Shown here: in pieces, positions 34,296 through 42,482 of the stretch | How the letters are laid out: the number at the start of each line of letters is the position of its first letter | How positions within the stretch are numbered: the stretch's first letter is position 1 | NCBI RefSeq assembly: GCF_001044235.1 | Contig: NZ_JYNL01000016.1 | Location: 1-44,462 of the forward strand | Reading direction: 5' to 3' | Length of the DNA: 44,462 nt | DNA from: Mycolicibacterium chlorophenolicum | GTDB taxonomy: Bacteria > Actinomycetota > Actinomycetes > Mycobacteriales > Mycobacteriaceae | The notes under the pieces: model-generated | What the model was told of the DNA's origin: nothing | What the model saw: only the letters and a program-made list of their open reading frames with translations | Database searches by the model: none | Position numbers and translations under genes: made by a program

Positions 34296-34750
34296 TGGGT
34301 GGAGCCTCCGGTTTCGATCAAGACGTCGGTCTGGCGCACGACGAGTTCGTCGCGCTGGTTGGTGAAGTCGGTCTCGATCGTCACGATTGTCATGGTGCCG
34401 CCGCGCTTGCCCTCGCGGCTGGTCACGTTCGACACCCGGCGCGTCTCCGTGAGCTCGTCGCCGACGAACACCGGCGCGAAATACTCCCAGCCGCACTCAC
34501 CGTGCAGTACGCGTCGCAGGTCGAGGCCGAGGGCGCCGAACATGTCGTCGTCGGCGCGCCAGTGAGCCGAGGAGACGACGAAGGTCGGAGGAGCGGGGAT
34601 CGCGCCGAAGCCGGCGGCGCGGGCGGCCGCGACGTCCTGGTAGATCGGGTCGTCGTCGTCGAGGGAAAGTGCGAACTCGCGCACTTTGGACCGGTCGACG
34701 GGGAACGTGGTCGTGCCCAAGTGCGTCCCGATGAGCGAGGGATCAGCCAC
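34292..34750 (-). CDS. FAS1-like dehydratase-domain subunit (hotdog), pair 2
   Basis: A protein of 152 residues. I chose GTG 34750 because GGAAAGG lies 8 bases upstream and the codon overlaps the end of the LLM gene; the open frame goes to 34786. Features are VDRSKVREFALSLDDDDPIY, the AIPAPPTFVVSSAHWR loop and FAPVFVGDELTETRRVSNV. It resembles the substrate-binding HadA-like subunit. Its stop overlaps the ATG of the MaoC partner. Confidence 0.82.
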   Translation of the reverse strand: MADPSLIGTHLGTTTFPVDRSKVREFALSLDDDDPIYQDVAAARAAGFGAIPAPPTFVVSSAHWRADDDMFGALGLDLRRVLHGECGWEYFAPVFVGDELTETRRVSNVTSREGKRGGTMTIVTIETDFTNQRDELVVRQTDVLIETGGSTQ

Positions 34751-35786
34751 TCTGGTCACCTTTCCCGCCGGCGAGCGCCGGCGCACAATCGCGGATGAGG
34801 TTGCCGAGGTTCTCGGCGATGCGTTCGGGCGCGACCCCTATCGAGGGTGAGTAGAGAACGATGTGGTCCAGCACGCCCTCGTAGCGGCGCAGCCCGTCGC
34901 GGACCTCGGCGGCGGTGCCGGCCACGGCCATCGCGTCGATCATGTCGTCGGTGACCGCGGCGAACATGGCCGGCAGGTCACGCCGTGCGAACGCGTCGCG
35001 GATGGCCGCTCCCTGCCTGGCGAAGCCGCTGACGTCGAGCACGTGCTCGTAGGTCTTCACCGAGGAGTAGAACGCGATCTGCTGCGCGGCCTCACGACGT
35101 GCGATCTGTGGGTCGTCGTGCACCGCGCAGATAACCATCGAGACGATCTCAATGTCGGCGGGATCGCGTCCGGCCCGCTCCGCACCGCGCACGACGGCTG
35201 GGCGGGCGACCTCCTCGACGTAAGCCGTGGTGAACAGCGGATGACCAGCCAACCCGTCGGCCACGCGCCCGGCCACCTCGCACATCCGCGGACGCACGCC
35301 CGCGGTGATGATCGGGATCGCTCGCTTCGGCGGCGCGACGTCGCCGGTTGGGACGAGATTCATGCGGTAGAAGCGCCCCTCGTGGCGCACGGGGCCCTCG
35401 TGCAGGTTCCAGATCCGACGCACGAGCGGGACCAGCTCCTCCATGCGCAGAGCGGGAGCGGAGGTGTCCTCCACGCCGTGCCAGTCGCTCATCATGCGGC
35501 GTGTGCCGTTGCCGAGCCCGAGCACGACGCGCCCGCCGGAGAGCTCGTCGAGGTCACGCGCCTCGGTGGCGAGCACGAGCGGGCTGCGCCCGACGCCGTA
35601 CAGGATCGACGACCCGATGCGGCAGCGCTTTGTGCGCGCGGCCATCGCGGCCATCGAGATCGAGCCGGAGCGCGAGTAGAACTCCGAGGCCCAGGCGGCG
35701 TCGAAGCCGGCGAGGTCGGTAGCCTCGGCGGTCTCGACAAGGGTGGCCAAGTCCGCGCCGAGCACCGAGACCCCGTACGTGCTCAC
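34743..35786 (-). CDS. LLM-class (F420-type) oxidoreductase
   Basis: A luciferase-like (beta/alpha)8-barrel protein of 347 residues. Signature segments are FDAAWASEFYSRSGSISMAA, RIGSSILYGVGRSPLVLATE, ARDLDELSGGRVVLGLGNGT and RRMMSDWHGVEDTSAPALRM. Mycobacterial members mostly use reduced F420 rather than FMN; which cofactor applies here cannot be seen directly. In a CoA-degradation operon it might reduce an enoyl or oxo intermediate. It starts at ATG 35786, overlapping the DUF35 gene stop at 35783 by ATGA. Confidence 0.87.
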   Translation of the reverse strand: MSTYGVSVLGADLATLVETAEATDLAGFDAAWASEFYSRSGSISMAAMAARTKRCRIGSSILYGVGRSPLVLATEARDLDELSGGRVVLGLGNGTRRMMSDWHGVEDTSAPALRMEELVPLVRRIWNLHEGPVRHEGRFYRMNLVPTGDVAPPKRAIPIITAGVRPRMCEVAGRVADGLAGHPLFTTAYVEEVARPAVVRGAERAGRDPADIEIVSMVICAVHDDPQIARREAAQQIAFYSSVKTYEHVLDVSGFARQGAAIRDAFARRDLPAMFAAVTDDMIDAMAVAGTAAEVRDGLRRYEGVLDHIVLYSPSIGVAPERIAENLGNLIRDCAPALAGGKGDQSG

Positions 35787-36220
35787 GACGCCGCCGGCCT
35801 GAATCGGACCAGCCCAAGGTTCTCGTTCACCCGCTCGAACACTGCGCGCACTCTTGCGCCGATCGCAACTTCATCGGGGGCCACGCCCTCGAGGGTGGCC
35901 AGCAACTGCGGCCCCTCGTCCAGACGAACGAGCACGACGACGTACGGCTCGCTGCGCGGGAACGAGTCCCACGGGGGGCGGTACACCGGCGCGAAACTGA
36001 CGATCTCGCCAGTGCCCGCCGCGGTCTCCCAGGCCAACTCACCGTCATGGCAGACGGGACACACCAGCCGCGGGTAGAGGAACGGGTGGCCGTTCGCGCA
36101 CCGTTGGAAAACGAGTTCGCCGCGGGCCGCTGCTGCGAAGTAGGGACGGTTGACATCGGTCAGCGGCGGCAGCGCCTCAGGATCGTGCAGACCGTCGAGG
36201 GAACTCGAAGCTGCGGTCAT
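35783..36220 (-). CDS. Zn-ribbon/OB-fold protein (DUF35)
   Basis: A protein of 145 residues with an N-terminal rubredoxin-like zinc ribbon followed by an OB-fold. Metal ligands visible are C41, C54 and C57 (CANGHPFLYPRLVCPVC). The usual second Cys is not present; G44-H45 is there instead, so His may substitute. DUF35 proteins form complexes with thiolase-like enzymes, for example the ChsH2 DUF35 domain with the Ltp2 aldolase in steroid side-chain breakdown. The ATG at 36220 overlaps the thiolase stop (ATGA), a strong sign of a complex. Confidence 0.88.
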   Translation of the reverse strand: MTAASSSLDGLHDPEALPPLTDVNRPYFAAAARGELVFQRCANGHPFLYPRLVCPVCHDGELAWETAAGTGEIVSFAPVYRPPWDSFPRSEPYVVVLVRLDEGPQLLATLEGVAPDEVAIGARVRAVFERVNENLGLVRFRPAAS

Positions 36221-37383
36221 GACGCTCCCTCCATCACCATGCTGACGTGACTGCACAGCATCGAGCCGTAGCTGTGCACGAACGCGGTGTCCGCCCCGGG
36301 CACCTGACGGCCCTCGGCGCGACCGGACAGCTGCCAGTAACCCTCGAGGATCTGCGAAATGCCAGAGGAGGTCCCGGTGTGCCCGAACCGGATCAGGCCG
36401 CCGTCGGTGTTCACCGGAAGGTCGCCGCCCGGATCGGCGCGGCCGTCACGGTAGAAATCGCCTGCCCCGCCGGGCTTCACGAAGCCCGCCTCCTCCAGGA
36501 TCATCGCCGGGTTGGAGGCGAAGGCGTCGTAGAGCAAGGCGATGTCGATGTCGGCCGGCGCCCGTCCGGAGCGCTCGAAGGCCATCGGACCCGAACGGGC
36601 GGCCCCGGTACGACCCGGGCGGGCCAGCGAGGTCAGAAAACCGTGGGTGTGACCCTCTCCAAACCCGAGCAGGTGTACCGGCCGGTGTTTGCCCGCGCGG
36701 GCCCGGCGGGCCGAGCCCAGCACGAGCGCGCCACCGCCCTCGCAGGGAATCGAGCAGTGGTAGAAGTGGAACGGCCCGGCGATCGGGCGGGACGCCAGCA
36801 CGTCCTCCACAGTCAGGCGTTGTGAGCGGTGCGCGATCGCCGCGGGGTTCAACGCCGCCCACCGGTCCTGCGACGCGGTGACCTCGGCGATGTCCGCCTT
36901 GCCCTGTCCCGTCTCGTGCATCCAGGCCTGCGCGATCAAACCGTACAGCGCCGGCACGGACGGTCCGTAGGGCATCTCGAACGCGTGGTCACAGACCAAC
37001 GCCATCAGTTCGCGCCCGCCATCGCGTATCGGCGGAAACTTGCCCGCCGACACGACCAGCACCGTCTCGGCCTCGCCCCGGGCGACGACGTTACTCGCCA
37101 TGCGCGTCATGGCCAGATGAGTCCCGCCGCCAAGCTGACAGGTCATCTGAAGTTTCAGGTTGTGCAGACCGAGATAGTCCATGAGGTCCTCGGACAGGAA
37201 GATCGAACCCTCGTTCGTCATCGGCCCGGCGCACACCAGGCCGTCGACCTCGTCTGGGACCACCCCTGCGTCGGCGAGAGCCGCGACCGCGGCGCGCACA
37301 TGCAATTCAGTGGAGGTGTACGGAACGTTTCTTCCTGGAGCGAGTTCGGCGGCACCGATGATGGCCGGCTGGTCATGTGGCAT
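36217..37383 (-). CDS. thiolase-like lipid-transfer protein (possible retro-aldolase)
   Basis: A thiolase-fold protein of 388 residues, first gene of the minus-strand operon, with ATG 37383 after AGAGGAG. Thiolase features include MTCQLGGGTHLAMTRMASNV, HCSIPCEGGGALVLGSARRA and RFGHTGTSSGISQILEGYW with the conserved His. When aligned by eye with SCPx-type thiolases, the nucleophilic Cys position falls on a Gly (the nearby TC is four residues too early). The enzyme may therefore not be a Cys-dependent thiolase but an Ltp2-like aldolase. The neighbouring DUF35 gene supports this. It probably makes the final C-C cleavage. Confidence 0.82.
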   Translation of the reverse strand: MPHDQPAIIGAAELAPGRNVPYTSTELHVRAAVAALADAGVVPDEVDGLVCAGPMTNEGSIFLSEDLMDYLGLHNLKLQMTCQLGGGTHLAMTRMASNVVARGEAETVLVVSAGKFPPIRDGGRELMALVCDHAFEMPYGPSVPALYGLIAQAWMHETGQGKADIAEVTASQDRWAALNPAAIAHRSQRLTVEDVLASRPIAGPFHFYHCSIPCEGGGALVLGSARRARAGKHRPVHLLGFGEGHTHGFLTSLARPGRTGAARSGPMAFERSGRAPADIDIALLYDAFASNPAMILEEAGFVKPGGAGDFYRDGRADPGGDLPVNTDGGLIRFGHTGTSSGISQILEGYWQLSGRAEGRQVPGADTAFVHSYGSMLCSHVSMVMEGAS

Positions 37384-37663
37384 CCGCGCTCCTCTCGACC
37401 ACGCGTTCAACGCCGGTCCCGACGTGAACGACGGTTAGCATAGCGTGACTAGGGGGTCCGCGTCACCCCCGGCCCGCACCCGCCGCCAGCGCGGTATGGA
37501 TTCTCTGGATGTCGTTGCGCCTCTTCCCAAGAGGGTGCTGCGATGACCGAAACCCGCGCCGATCGTGTCGTTTCTCGACGATGTCCAGGTGACAGATGAG
37601 GCCGATCGCGAAGCCCGCTGGTTCCGGTGGACGCCCGGCGCACGCGGGCGGATCAATGCGCGC
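37384..37663. other. 280-base intergenic region upstream of the thiolase operon
   Basis: No gene is convincing here. It must contain the promoter of the minus-strand thiolase-to-AtuA operon and the 3' flank of the AraC gene. A small hairpin CCTCTT-ccc-AAGAGG sits at 37520-37534 without a T run. No copy of the 21015-21040 palindrome was found here by eye. Confidence 0.5.
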
Positions 37664-38668
37664 TCAGTCGCGCGTTTTTCTGAAGTGGCGCGGTGACCGA
37701 CCGGTCCACCGTTTGAAGGCATGTGTGAAGTTCGTGAGGTCCGCGTACCCGAGTTCTGCCGCGATCTCGCTTACAGACACCGATCTGTCGAGAAGTCGCA
37801 GAATTGCTCGCTCCTGCAAGAACGACTGACGTAATTCTCGAAAGGTGGTCCCCTCTTCGCTGAGGCGCCGCTTCAACGTGCTCGGGGATATCGAGAGCTC
37901 GCCCGCCGTCCGGCTGATGTTCGTTTTTCCGGGATCTTTCTCGAGCAGGTCCCTTACTTTTTCGGAGACCGACGTGTCACGTCGTTGATCGAGAGTTCGC
38001 TGCAAATCGGTGACGGCAATCCGGTACGCCACAGGATCGGAGAATCGACAGACCTCCTCCAGCGTAGCCGCGGGAACGTGGACGAACGAGCTAGGGGCGT
38101 CGAAGAAGATCCGACCCGCCAACACTTCTTCACGAAGAACCCACGACTCAGGCGCTGAATGACTCAGATGCAGTTCAATATTCGGTACGGCACCCGCGAG
38201 CATGTCGAGCAGACGCAACAGCGCCAGCCCACCGTAGGTGACGGCCAGGCAGTTCAGGCCCGCGTCACCTGTGCGACCGGTGAGCCCGATCGTGAGGCCG
38301 CGTTCAGTCGAATGGAACGACGGGCTGAGGGCCGTTGTGATCACCGGCAGATAAGCAAGTAACTCGACAACCTCGGCTACCGAGCCCGCGCTGACCAACG
38401 GAACACTGAGTGCCCCAAAGGACGTCAGTTTGGCGTGTTCAGCGAACGCGAAACCCAGACGGGTTCCCTGATCACAATCGAAATCGGGATATATCTCCCT
38501 GAACCACCGCAAGGGGACCTGCGCGTCGCGCCCCACCAACATCGACTCGGTGACGTGCTCGCGAACCATGAGGCTGCGCAGCGCAATGCTGGCGTCATGC
38601 CCCAGCGCCTCACTGTCCAGCATCTGCAGGAAAGCAAGCGCTGGCATACCCGAGTCGTCGAGTTTCAC
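37664..38668 (-). CDS. AraC-family regulator of the CYP153 operon
   Basis: A regulator of 334 residues with a GTG start at 38668 preceded by GGGAGG. The N-terminal half (about 25-210) is the arabinose-binding-like effector domain of the VirS/AlkR type. The C-terminal double HTH (about 235-330) contains ISRTAGELSISPSTLKRRL and VSVSEIAAELGYADLTNFTH, then AFKRWTGRSPRHFRK. It is divergent from the ferredoxin/CYP153 genes across 115 bases. AraC activators next to CYP153 alkane hydroxylases respond to alkanes or their oxidation products in known systems, so activation by substrate is likely. The mymA operon regulator VirS is of the same architecture. Confidence 0.9.
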   Translation of the reverse strand: MKLDDSGMPALAFLQMLDSEALGHDASIALRSLMVREHVTESMLVGRDAQVPLRWFREIYPDFDCDQGTRLGFAFAEHAKLTSFGALSVPLVSAGSVAEVVELLAYLPVITTALSPSFHSTERGLTIGLTGRTGDAGLNCLAVTYGGLALLRLLDMLAGAVPNIELHLSHSAPESWVLREEVLAGRIFFDAPSSFVHVPAATLEEVCRFSDPVAYRIAVTDLQRTLDQRRDTSVSEKVRDLLEKDPGKTNISRTAGELSISPSTLKRRLSEEGTTFRELRQSFLQERAILRLLDRSVSVSEIAAELGYADLTNFTHAFKRWTGRSPRHFRKTRD

Positions 38669-38783
38669 GTGCCTCCCTGCGCGTGAGCTAAAAACACAAC
38701 TCTTTGACTCCTGCGAGCCTAGCGACGCTGGTCACGCGCGACAACACTAATTACAAGGAGTTCCAGATTGAGGAGAGTTAGTC

Positions 38784-39104
38784 ATGGCAGTCGTCACCTT
38801 CGTCTCTCATGACGGCGAGAAGTACGAAGCCCCCTTGGCCGAAGGGCAGTCCTTGATGCAGATTGCGGTCAACAACGCGGTGCCCGGCATCGACGGCGAT
38901 TGTGGAGGGGAAGCCGCATGCGGAACGTGCCACGTGATCGTCGCTCCCGAGTGGTCGGACACGGTGGGACTCTGCGGCGCCAACGAAGAGGAGATGCTCG
39001 CGATGAACCCCGAGCGTCAGCGGACGTCGAGGCTGTCCTGCCAGATGGCCGCCTCCGAGGCATGGGATGGCTTGACGGTCGAGCTACCTGAGTTCCAGCT
39101 CTGA
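38784..39104 (+). CDS. [2Fe-2S] ferredoxin of the CYP153 system
   Basis: A 106-residue adrenodoxin/putidaredoxin-type ferredoxin that shuttles electrons from the reductase to the P450. Cluster ligands are C40, C46, C49 and C86 (C-x5-C-x2-C-x36-C), with the typical GDCGGEAACGTCHV and RLSCQM contexts. The ATG at 38784 has GAGGAG upstream. It is the first gene of the three-gene CYP153 operon, 30 bases ahead of the P450 start. Confidence 0.95.
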   Translation: MAVVTFVSHDGEKYEAPLAEGQSLMQIAVNNAVPGIDGDCGGEAACGTCHVIVAPEWSDTVGLCGANEEEMLAMNPERQRTSRLSCQMAASEAWDGLTVELPEFQL

Positions 39105-39134
39105 AACAACGCCATGGATTTGGAGGAAACAATA

Positions 39135-40523
39135 ATGAGTATTCCCGCGGCAGTGGCCGCCAAAGCCCAGTCTGCCGTGCCTTTGGAGCTGCAAATCCGC
39201 GGCGCACACCTCTACGACAAGACACGCCGGTGGGTAACCGGAACCAATGGTAAGAAGATCTTCACCGAGACGCCCATTCCTCCGGTCGAGGACATCGATA
39301 TCGCCGACATCGATCTCAGCAACCCGTTCCTCTACCGCCAAGGCCGCTGGAAGTCCTACTTCGAACGCGTGCGCACCGAGGCGCCGGTGCATTACCAGGC
39401 TCACAGTCCGTTCGGCCCGTTCTGGTCGGTGACCCGCCACGCGGACATCATCGCCGTCGACAAGAACCACGAGGCTTTCTCCGCAGAGCCGTTCATCATC
39501 ATCGGCAGACCCCCCCGCTTTTTGGACATCGCCATGTTCATCGCGATGGATCCGCCACAACACGACTTGCAGCGCGCTTCCGTCCAAGGGGTTGTCGCGC
39601 CGAAGAACCTGCGCGAGATGGAGGGGCTGATCCGCTCGCGTGTCCAGGAAGTGCTGGACGATCTACCGGTGGATCAGCCGTTCAATTGGGTGCACCACGT
39701 CTCCATCGAACTGACAGCGCGCATGCTCGCGACCCTGCTGGACTTCCCGTACGAGCAGCGGCACAAGCTCGTGGAATGGTCGGACCTCGCCACCTCCATG
39801 GAGCAAGCCAATGGTGGTCCTTCCGACAACGACAGAGTGTTTCGTGGCATGGTCGACATGGCGAAGGGGCTCAGCGCTCTCTGGCATGACAAGGCGGCCC
39901 GTACCGCCAACGGGGAGCGACCGGGCTTCGATCTGATCACGATGCTGCAGGCCAACGAGGACACTAAGGATCTCATCGACCGCCCGATGGAATTCCTCGG
40001 CAATTTGGTACTGCTGATCGTCGGGGGAAACGACACGACTCGCAACTCGATGAGCGGAGGGGTTCTCGCCTTGAACCAGTTCCCCGACCAGTTCGAGAAG
40101 TTGAAGGCGAACCCTGACCTGATTCCCAACATGGTATCCGAGATCATTCGCTGGCAGACCCCCCTCGCGTACATGCGCCGAGTCGCGAAAAAAGACATCA
40201 TGTTGAACGGGCAATTCATCCGCAAGGGCGACAAGGTCGTGATGTGGTACGCCTCGGGTAACCGCGATGAGCGTGTCTTCGAGCGGGCCGATGAGTTGAT
40301 CATCGATAGGAGCAACGCCCGCAATCACATCTCGTTCGGGTTCGGCGTGCACAGGTGCATGGGAAACCGACTTGCTGAGTTGCAGCTTCGAATCCTGTGG
40401 GAGGAATTGCTCCCTCGCTTTGAGAACATCGAGGTGGTCGGCGAACCCGAGTATGTGCAATCGAATTTCGTCAGGGGTATCAGCAAGCTGATGGTTCGCC
40501 TCACTCCCAGGCCAAGTGCGTGA
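39135..40523 (+). CDS. CYP153-family alkane/terpenoid terminal hydroxylase
   Basis: A P450 of 462 residues. I chose ATG 39135 because GGAGGAAAC precedes it; ATG 39114 is in frame without a site. CYP153 hallmarks are FIAMDPPQHDLQRASVQGVV, the I-helix NLVLLIVGGNDTTRNSMSGG, IIRWQTPLAYMRR, GDKVVMWYASGNRDE and the heme loop FGFGVHRCMGNRLAELQL with C408. These match Mycobacterium CYP153A6 (420 residues, recalled) closely in wording. The N-terminus is about 40 residues longer than in CYP153A6. Members hydroxylate the terminal carbon of alkanes and of limonene-like compounds. Substrate range here is unknown. Confidence 0.93.
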   Translation: MSIPAAVAAKAQSAVPLELQIRGAHLYDKTRRWVTGTNGKKIFTETPIPPVEDIDIADIDLSNPFLYRQGRWKSYFERVRTEAPVHYQAHSPFGPFWSVTRHADIIAVDKNHEAFSAEPFIIIGRPPRFLDIAMFIAMDPPQHDLQRASVQGVVAPKNLREMEGLIRSRVQEVLDDLPVDQPFNWVHHVSIELTARMLATLLDFPYEQRHKLVEWSDLATSMEQANGGPSDNDRVFRGMVDMAKGLSALWHDKAARTANGERPGFDLITMLQANEDTKDLIDRPMEFLGNLVLLIVGGNDTTRNSMSGGVLALNQFPDQFEKLKANPDLIPNMVSEIIRWQTPLAYMRRVAKKDIMLNGQFIRKGDKVVMWYASGNRDERVFERADELIIDRSNARNHISFGFGVHRCMGNRLAELQLRILWEELLPRFENIEVVGEPEYVQSNFVRGISKLMVRLTPRPSA

Positions 40524-41719
40524 CTCCCGAACGAGCGGTGATCGTCGGCGCGAGCCACGCCGGCGCGCAGTTGGCAGCTAATCTTCGAAGGGAGGGGTGG
40601 TCTGGGGAGGTCGTGCTCATCGGCGACGAGGGGGGACTGCCCTACCACCGGCCTCCGTTGTCGAAGGGATACCTGGCCGGCAAGAACGGCCTCGACGATC
40701 TCCTGATTCGCGGCGCGGATTTCTACACCAAGCAGAATATTCAGCTCACGAACGCGACCGTGGAGGCCATCCACCGGACTGCCAAGCACGTCTCTCTGAA
40801 CACCGGCGACACGCTGGCCTACACCAAGCTCGCGTTGTGCACCGGTGCGAGGGCCAGACGACTCCCCACACCAGGGGTGGATCTTCCCGGAATTCACTAC
40901 CTGCGTACCGCTGCAGACGTCGAGTTGATCCGTGCCGCCACCGCATCAGGTCGGAGGGTCGTGATCGTGGGCGGCGGTTACATCGGCCTGGAAACGGCGG
41001 CCTCGCTGCGTTCGCTCGGCATGAACGTCACCGTCCTCGAGGCAACCGAGCGTGTACTCCAAAGGGTCACCGCGCCGGAGGTTTCCGCGTTTTACACCCG
41101 AATCCACAACGGCGAGGGAGTGGACATCCGGACACACGCTCTCGTCGAAGCCTTCTCCGGTGACGGCAGAGTGCAGCAGGTCGTGCTGGCTGACGGCGAA
41201 CCGATCCCCGCCGACTTGGTCATCGTCGGCGTCGGTGTGGTGCCGAACACCGAGCTCGCCTCGGCCGCAGGATTATCCGTCGACAACGGCATCGTGATCG
41301 ACGACCAGGCCCGCACCAGCGACCCCGACATCGTGGCCGCCGGCGACTGCACCAGCCACACCATGGCTCGATACGGCTCGCGTATTCGCTTGGAGTCCGT
41401 ACCTAGCGCCGGCGAGCAGGCCAAGATCGCCGCAGCGACCATCTGCGGTAAACACAGCGCAATCGCTGCGCTTCCCTGGTTCTGGTCCGACCAGTACGAC
41501 CTCAAACTCCAGATTGCCGGTCTCAACACCGGGTACGACGAAGTAGTCTTCAGCGGCGACCCGTCGCGTGACCGTGACTTCAGCTGCTTCTACTTCCGCG
41601 AGAGCGAACTCATCGCCGCCGACTGCATCAACCGTCCTCGCGATTTCATGTCCAGTAAGCGGGCCATCAGCCAGCAACTTCGGGTTGACCGCTCAGACCT
41701 GCTCACCGGCTCGATCTGA
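40520..41719 (+). CDS. NADH-ferredoxin reductase of the CYP153 system
   Basis: An FAD-dependent ferredoxin reductase of 399 residues, putidaredoxin-reductase type. FAD motif: VIVGASHAGAQLAANLR. NAD motif: VVIVGGGYIGLETAASLRSL. FAD-ribityl region: DPDIVAAGDCTSH. The GTG at 40520 overlaps the P450 stop (GTGA). The C-terminal domain (WFWSDQYDLKLQIAGL) is typical. With the ferredoxin it forms a full class I electron chain, which could also serve the P450 at 9185. The convergent TetR gene ends at 41811; the 91-base gap has no clear terminator. Confidence 0.94.
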   Translation: MTPERAVIVGASHAGAQLAANLRREGWSGEVVLIGDEGGLPYHRPPLSKGYLAGKNGLDDLLIRGADFYTKQNIQLTNATVEAIHRTAKHVSLNTGDTLAYTKLALCTGARARRLPTPGVDLPGIHYLRTAADVELIRAATASGRRVVIVGGGYIGLETAASLRSLGMNVTVLEATERVLQRVTAPEVSAFYTRIHNGEGVDIRTHALVEAFSGDGRVQQVVLADGEPIPADLVIVGVGVVPNTELASAAGLSVDNGIVIDDQARTSDPDIVAAGDCTSHTMARYGSRIRLESVPSAGEQAKIAAATICGKHSAIAALPWFWSDQYDLKLQIAGLNTGYDEVVFSGDPSRDRDFSCFYFRESELIAADCINRPRDFMSSKRAISQQLRVDRSDLLTGSI

Positions 41720-41810
41720 CATCCTGCGACGGCGGCAAAACCATGCGCTCGGAACTCCGCAGATTGTGGCGTCGGCTCAGATCCAAAAAGTAGCGAAAGC
41801 TTGCTGGTCT

Positions 41811-42431
41811 TTACAAACTGTGGACAACTCCCAGGTACCTGAGTGCTACGCGGGAGATCCGCTCACCAGTGGTGGCGATGTCCGCGGCTGGGAGTACAAC
41901 ATGACTCACGGTCAGTCGCACCAGAACATCTGCGACGTCTCCGACGTCGTCAGGGTCGAGATCGGCGAAGTGGTCGTTAAACCACGTGATCAGAGCCCCG
42001 GAGCAGAGCTGAAGCAGGGAAGCCGAGGTCGGCAGAAGAGGAAGGACCCCAGTAGACGACGAGCCACCGCCATCATTCCCCGAGGGGCTGGACGTCAGAA
42101 CTGCCTTGAGGAGCGGACTGTCTTCTGCTTCACAGAGGGTGAACTGCACCGCTGCGGTGATGCCGCCCTGCACATCGCCCACATGTTCGGCAAGGACGGC
42201 ACGAATGCCTTCCACAAAGCGCTGACCCTCTGACACCACAAGCGCGTCACCGAGCCCCTGCTTGTCGCCGAACTCTTTGTACAACGTCGGGCGGGACACG
42301 CCGACCGATTCGGCAACCTCGCTCATCCGGACCTGATCCCAGCCCTTCTCGATGGTGAGTTCTCGTGTCGCCCTCAAAACCTGTTCGCGCACATGCCGGC
42401 GGAAAGACATCCGCACCGGTTCAGTTGGCAT
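41811..42431 (-). CDS. TetR-family regulator
   Basis: A regulator of 206 residues. The HTH is in REQVLRATRELTIEKGWDQV, then RMSEVAESVGVSRPTLYKEF and GDKQGLGDALVV. The C-terminal domain has a run of Gly/Ser (SGNDGGGSSSTG) that probably forms a disordered loop. It is convergent with the ferredoxin reductase gene and lies downstream of the hydrolase/thioesterase pair on the same strand, with 51 bases between. It might regulate that pair. No palindrome was recognised in its 5' flank. Confidence 0.9.
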   Translation of the reverse strand: MPTEPVRMSFRRHVREQVLRATRELTIEKGWDQVRMSEVAESVGVSRPTLYKEFGDKQGLGDALVVSEGQRFVEGIRAVLAEHVGDVQGGITAAVQFTLCEAEDSPLLKAVLTSSPSGNDGGGSSSTGVLPLLPTSASLLQLCSGALITWFNDHFADLDPDDVGDVADVLVRLTVSHVVLPAADIATTGERISRVALRYLGVVHSL

Positions 42432-42482
42432 AGGAGCAGGATAGGCGCCAGCCCTACAAGGGCAGTCGACCGACAGCAGGGT

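Noticed and set aside
37520..37534. CCTCTT-ccc-AAGAGG hairpin as terminator
   Set aside because: The stem is only 6 bp, there is no T run, and it is 130 bases from the nearest stop codon.
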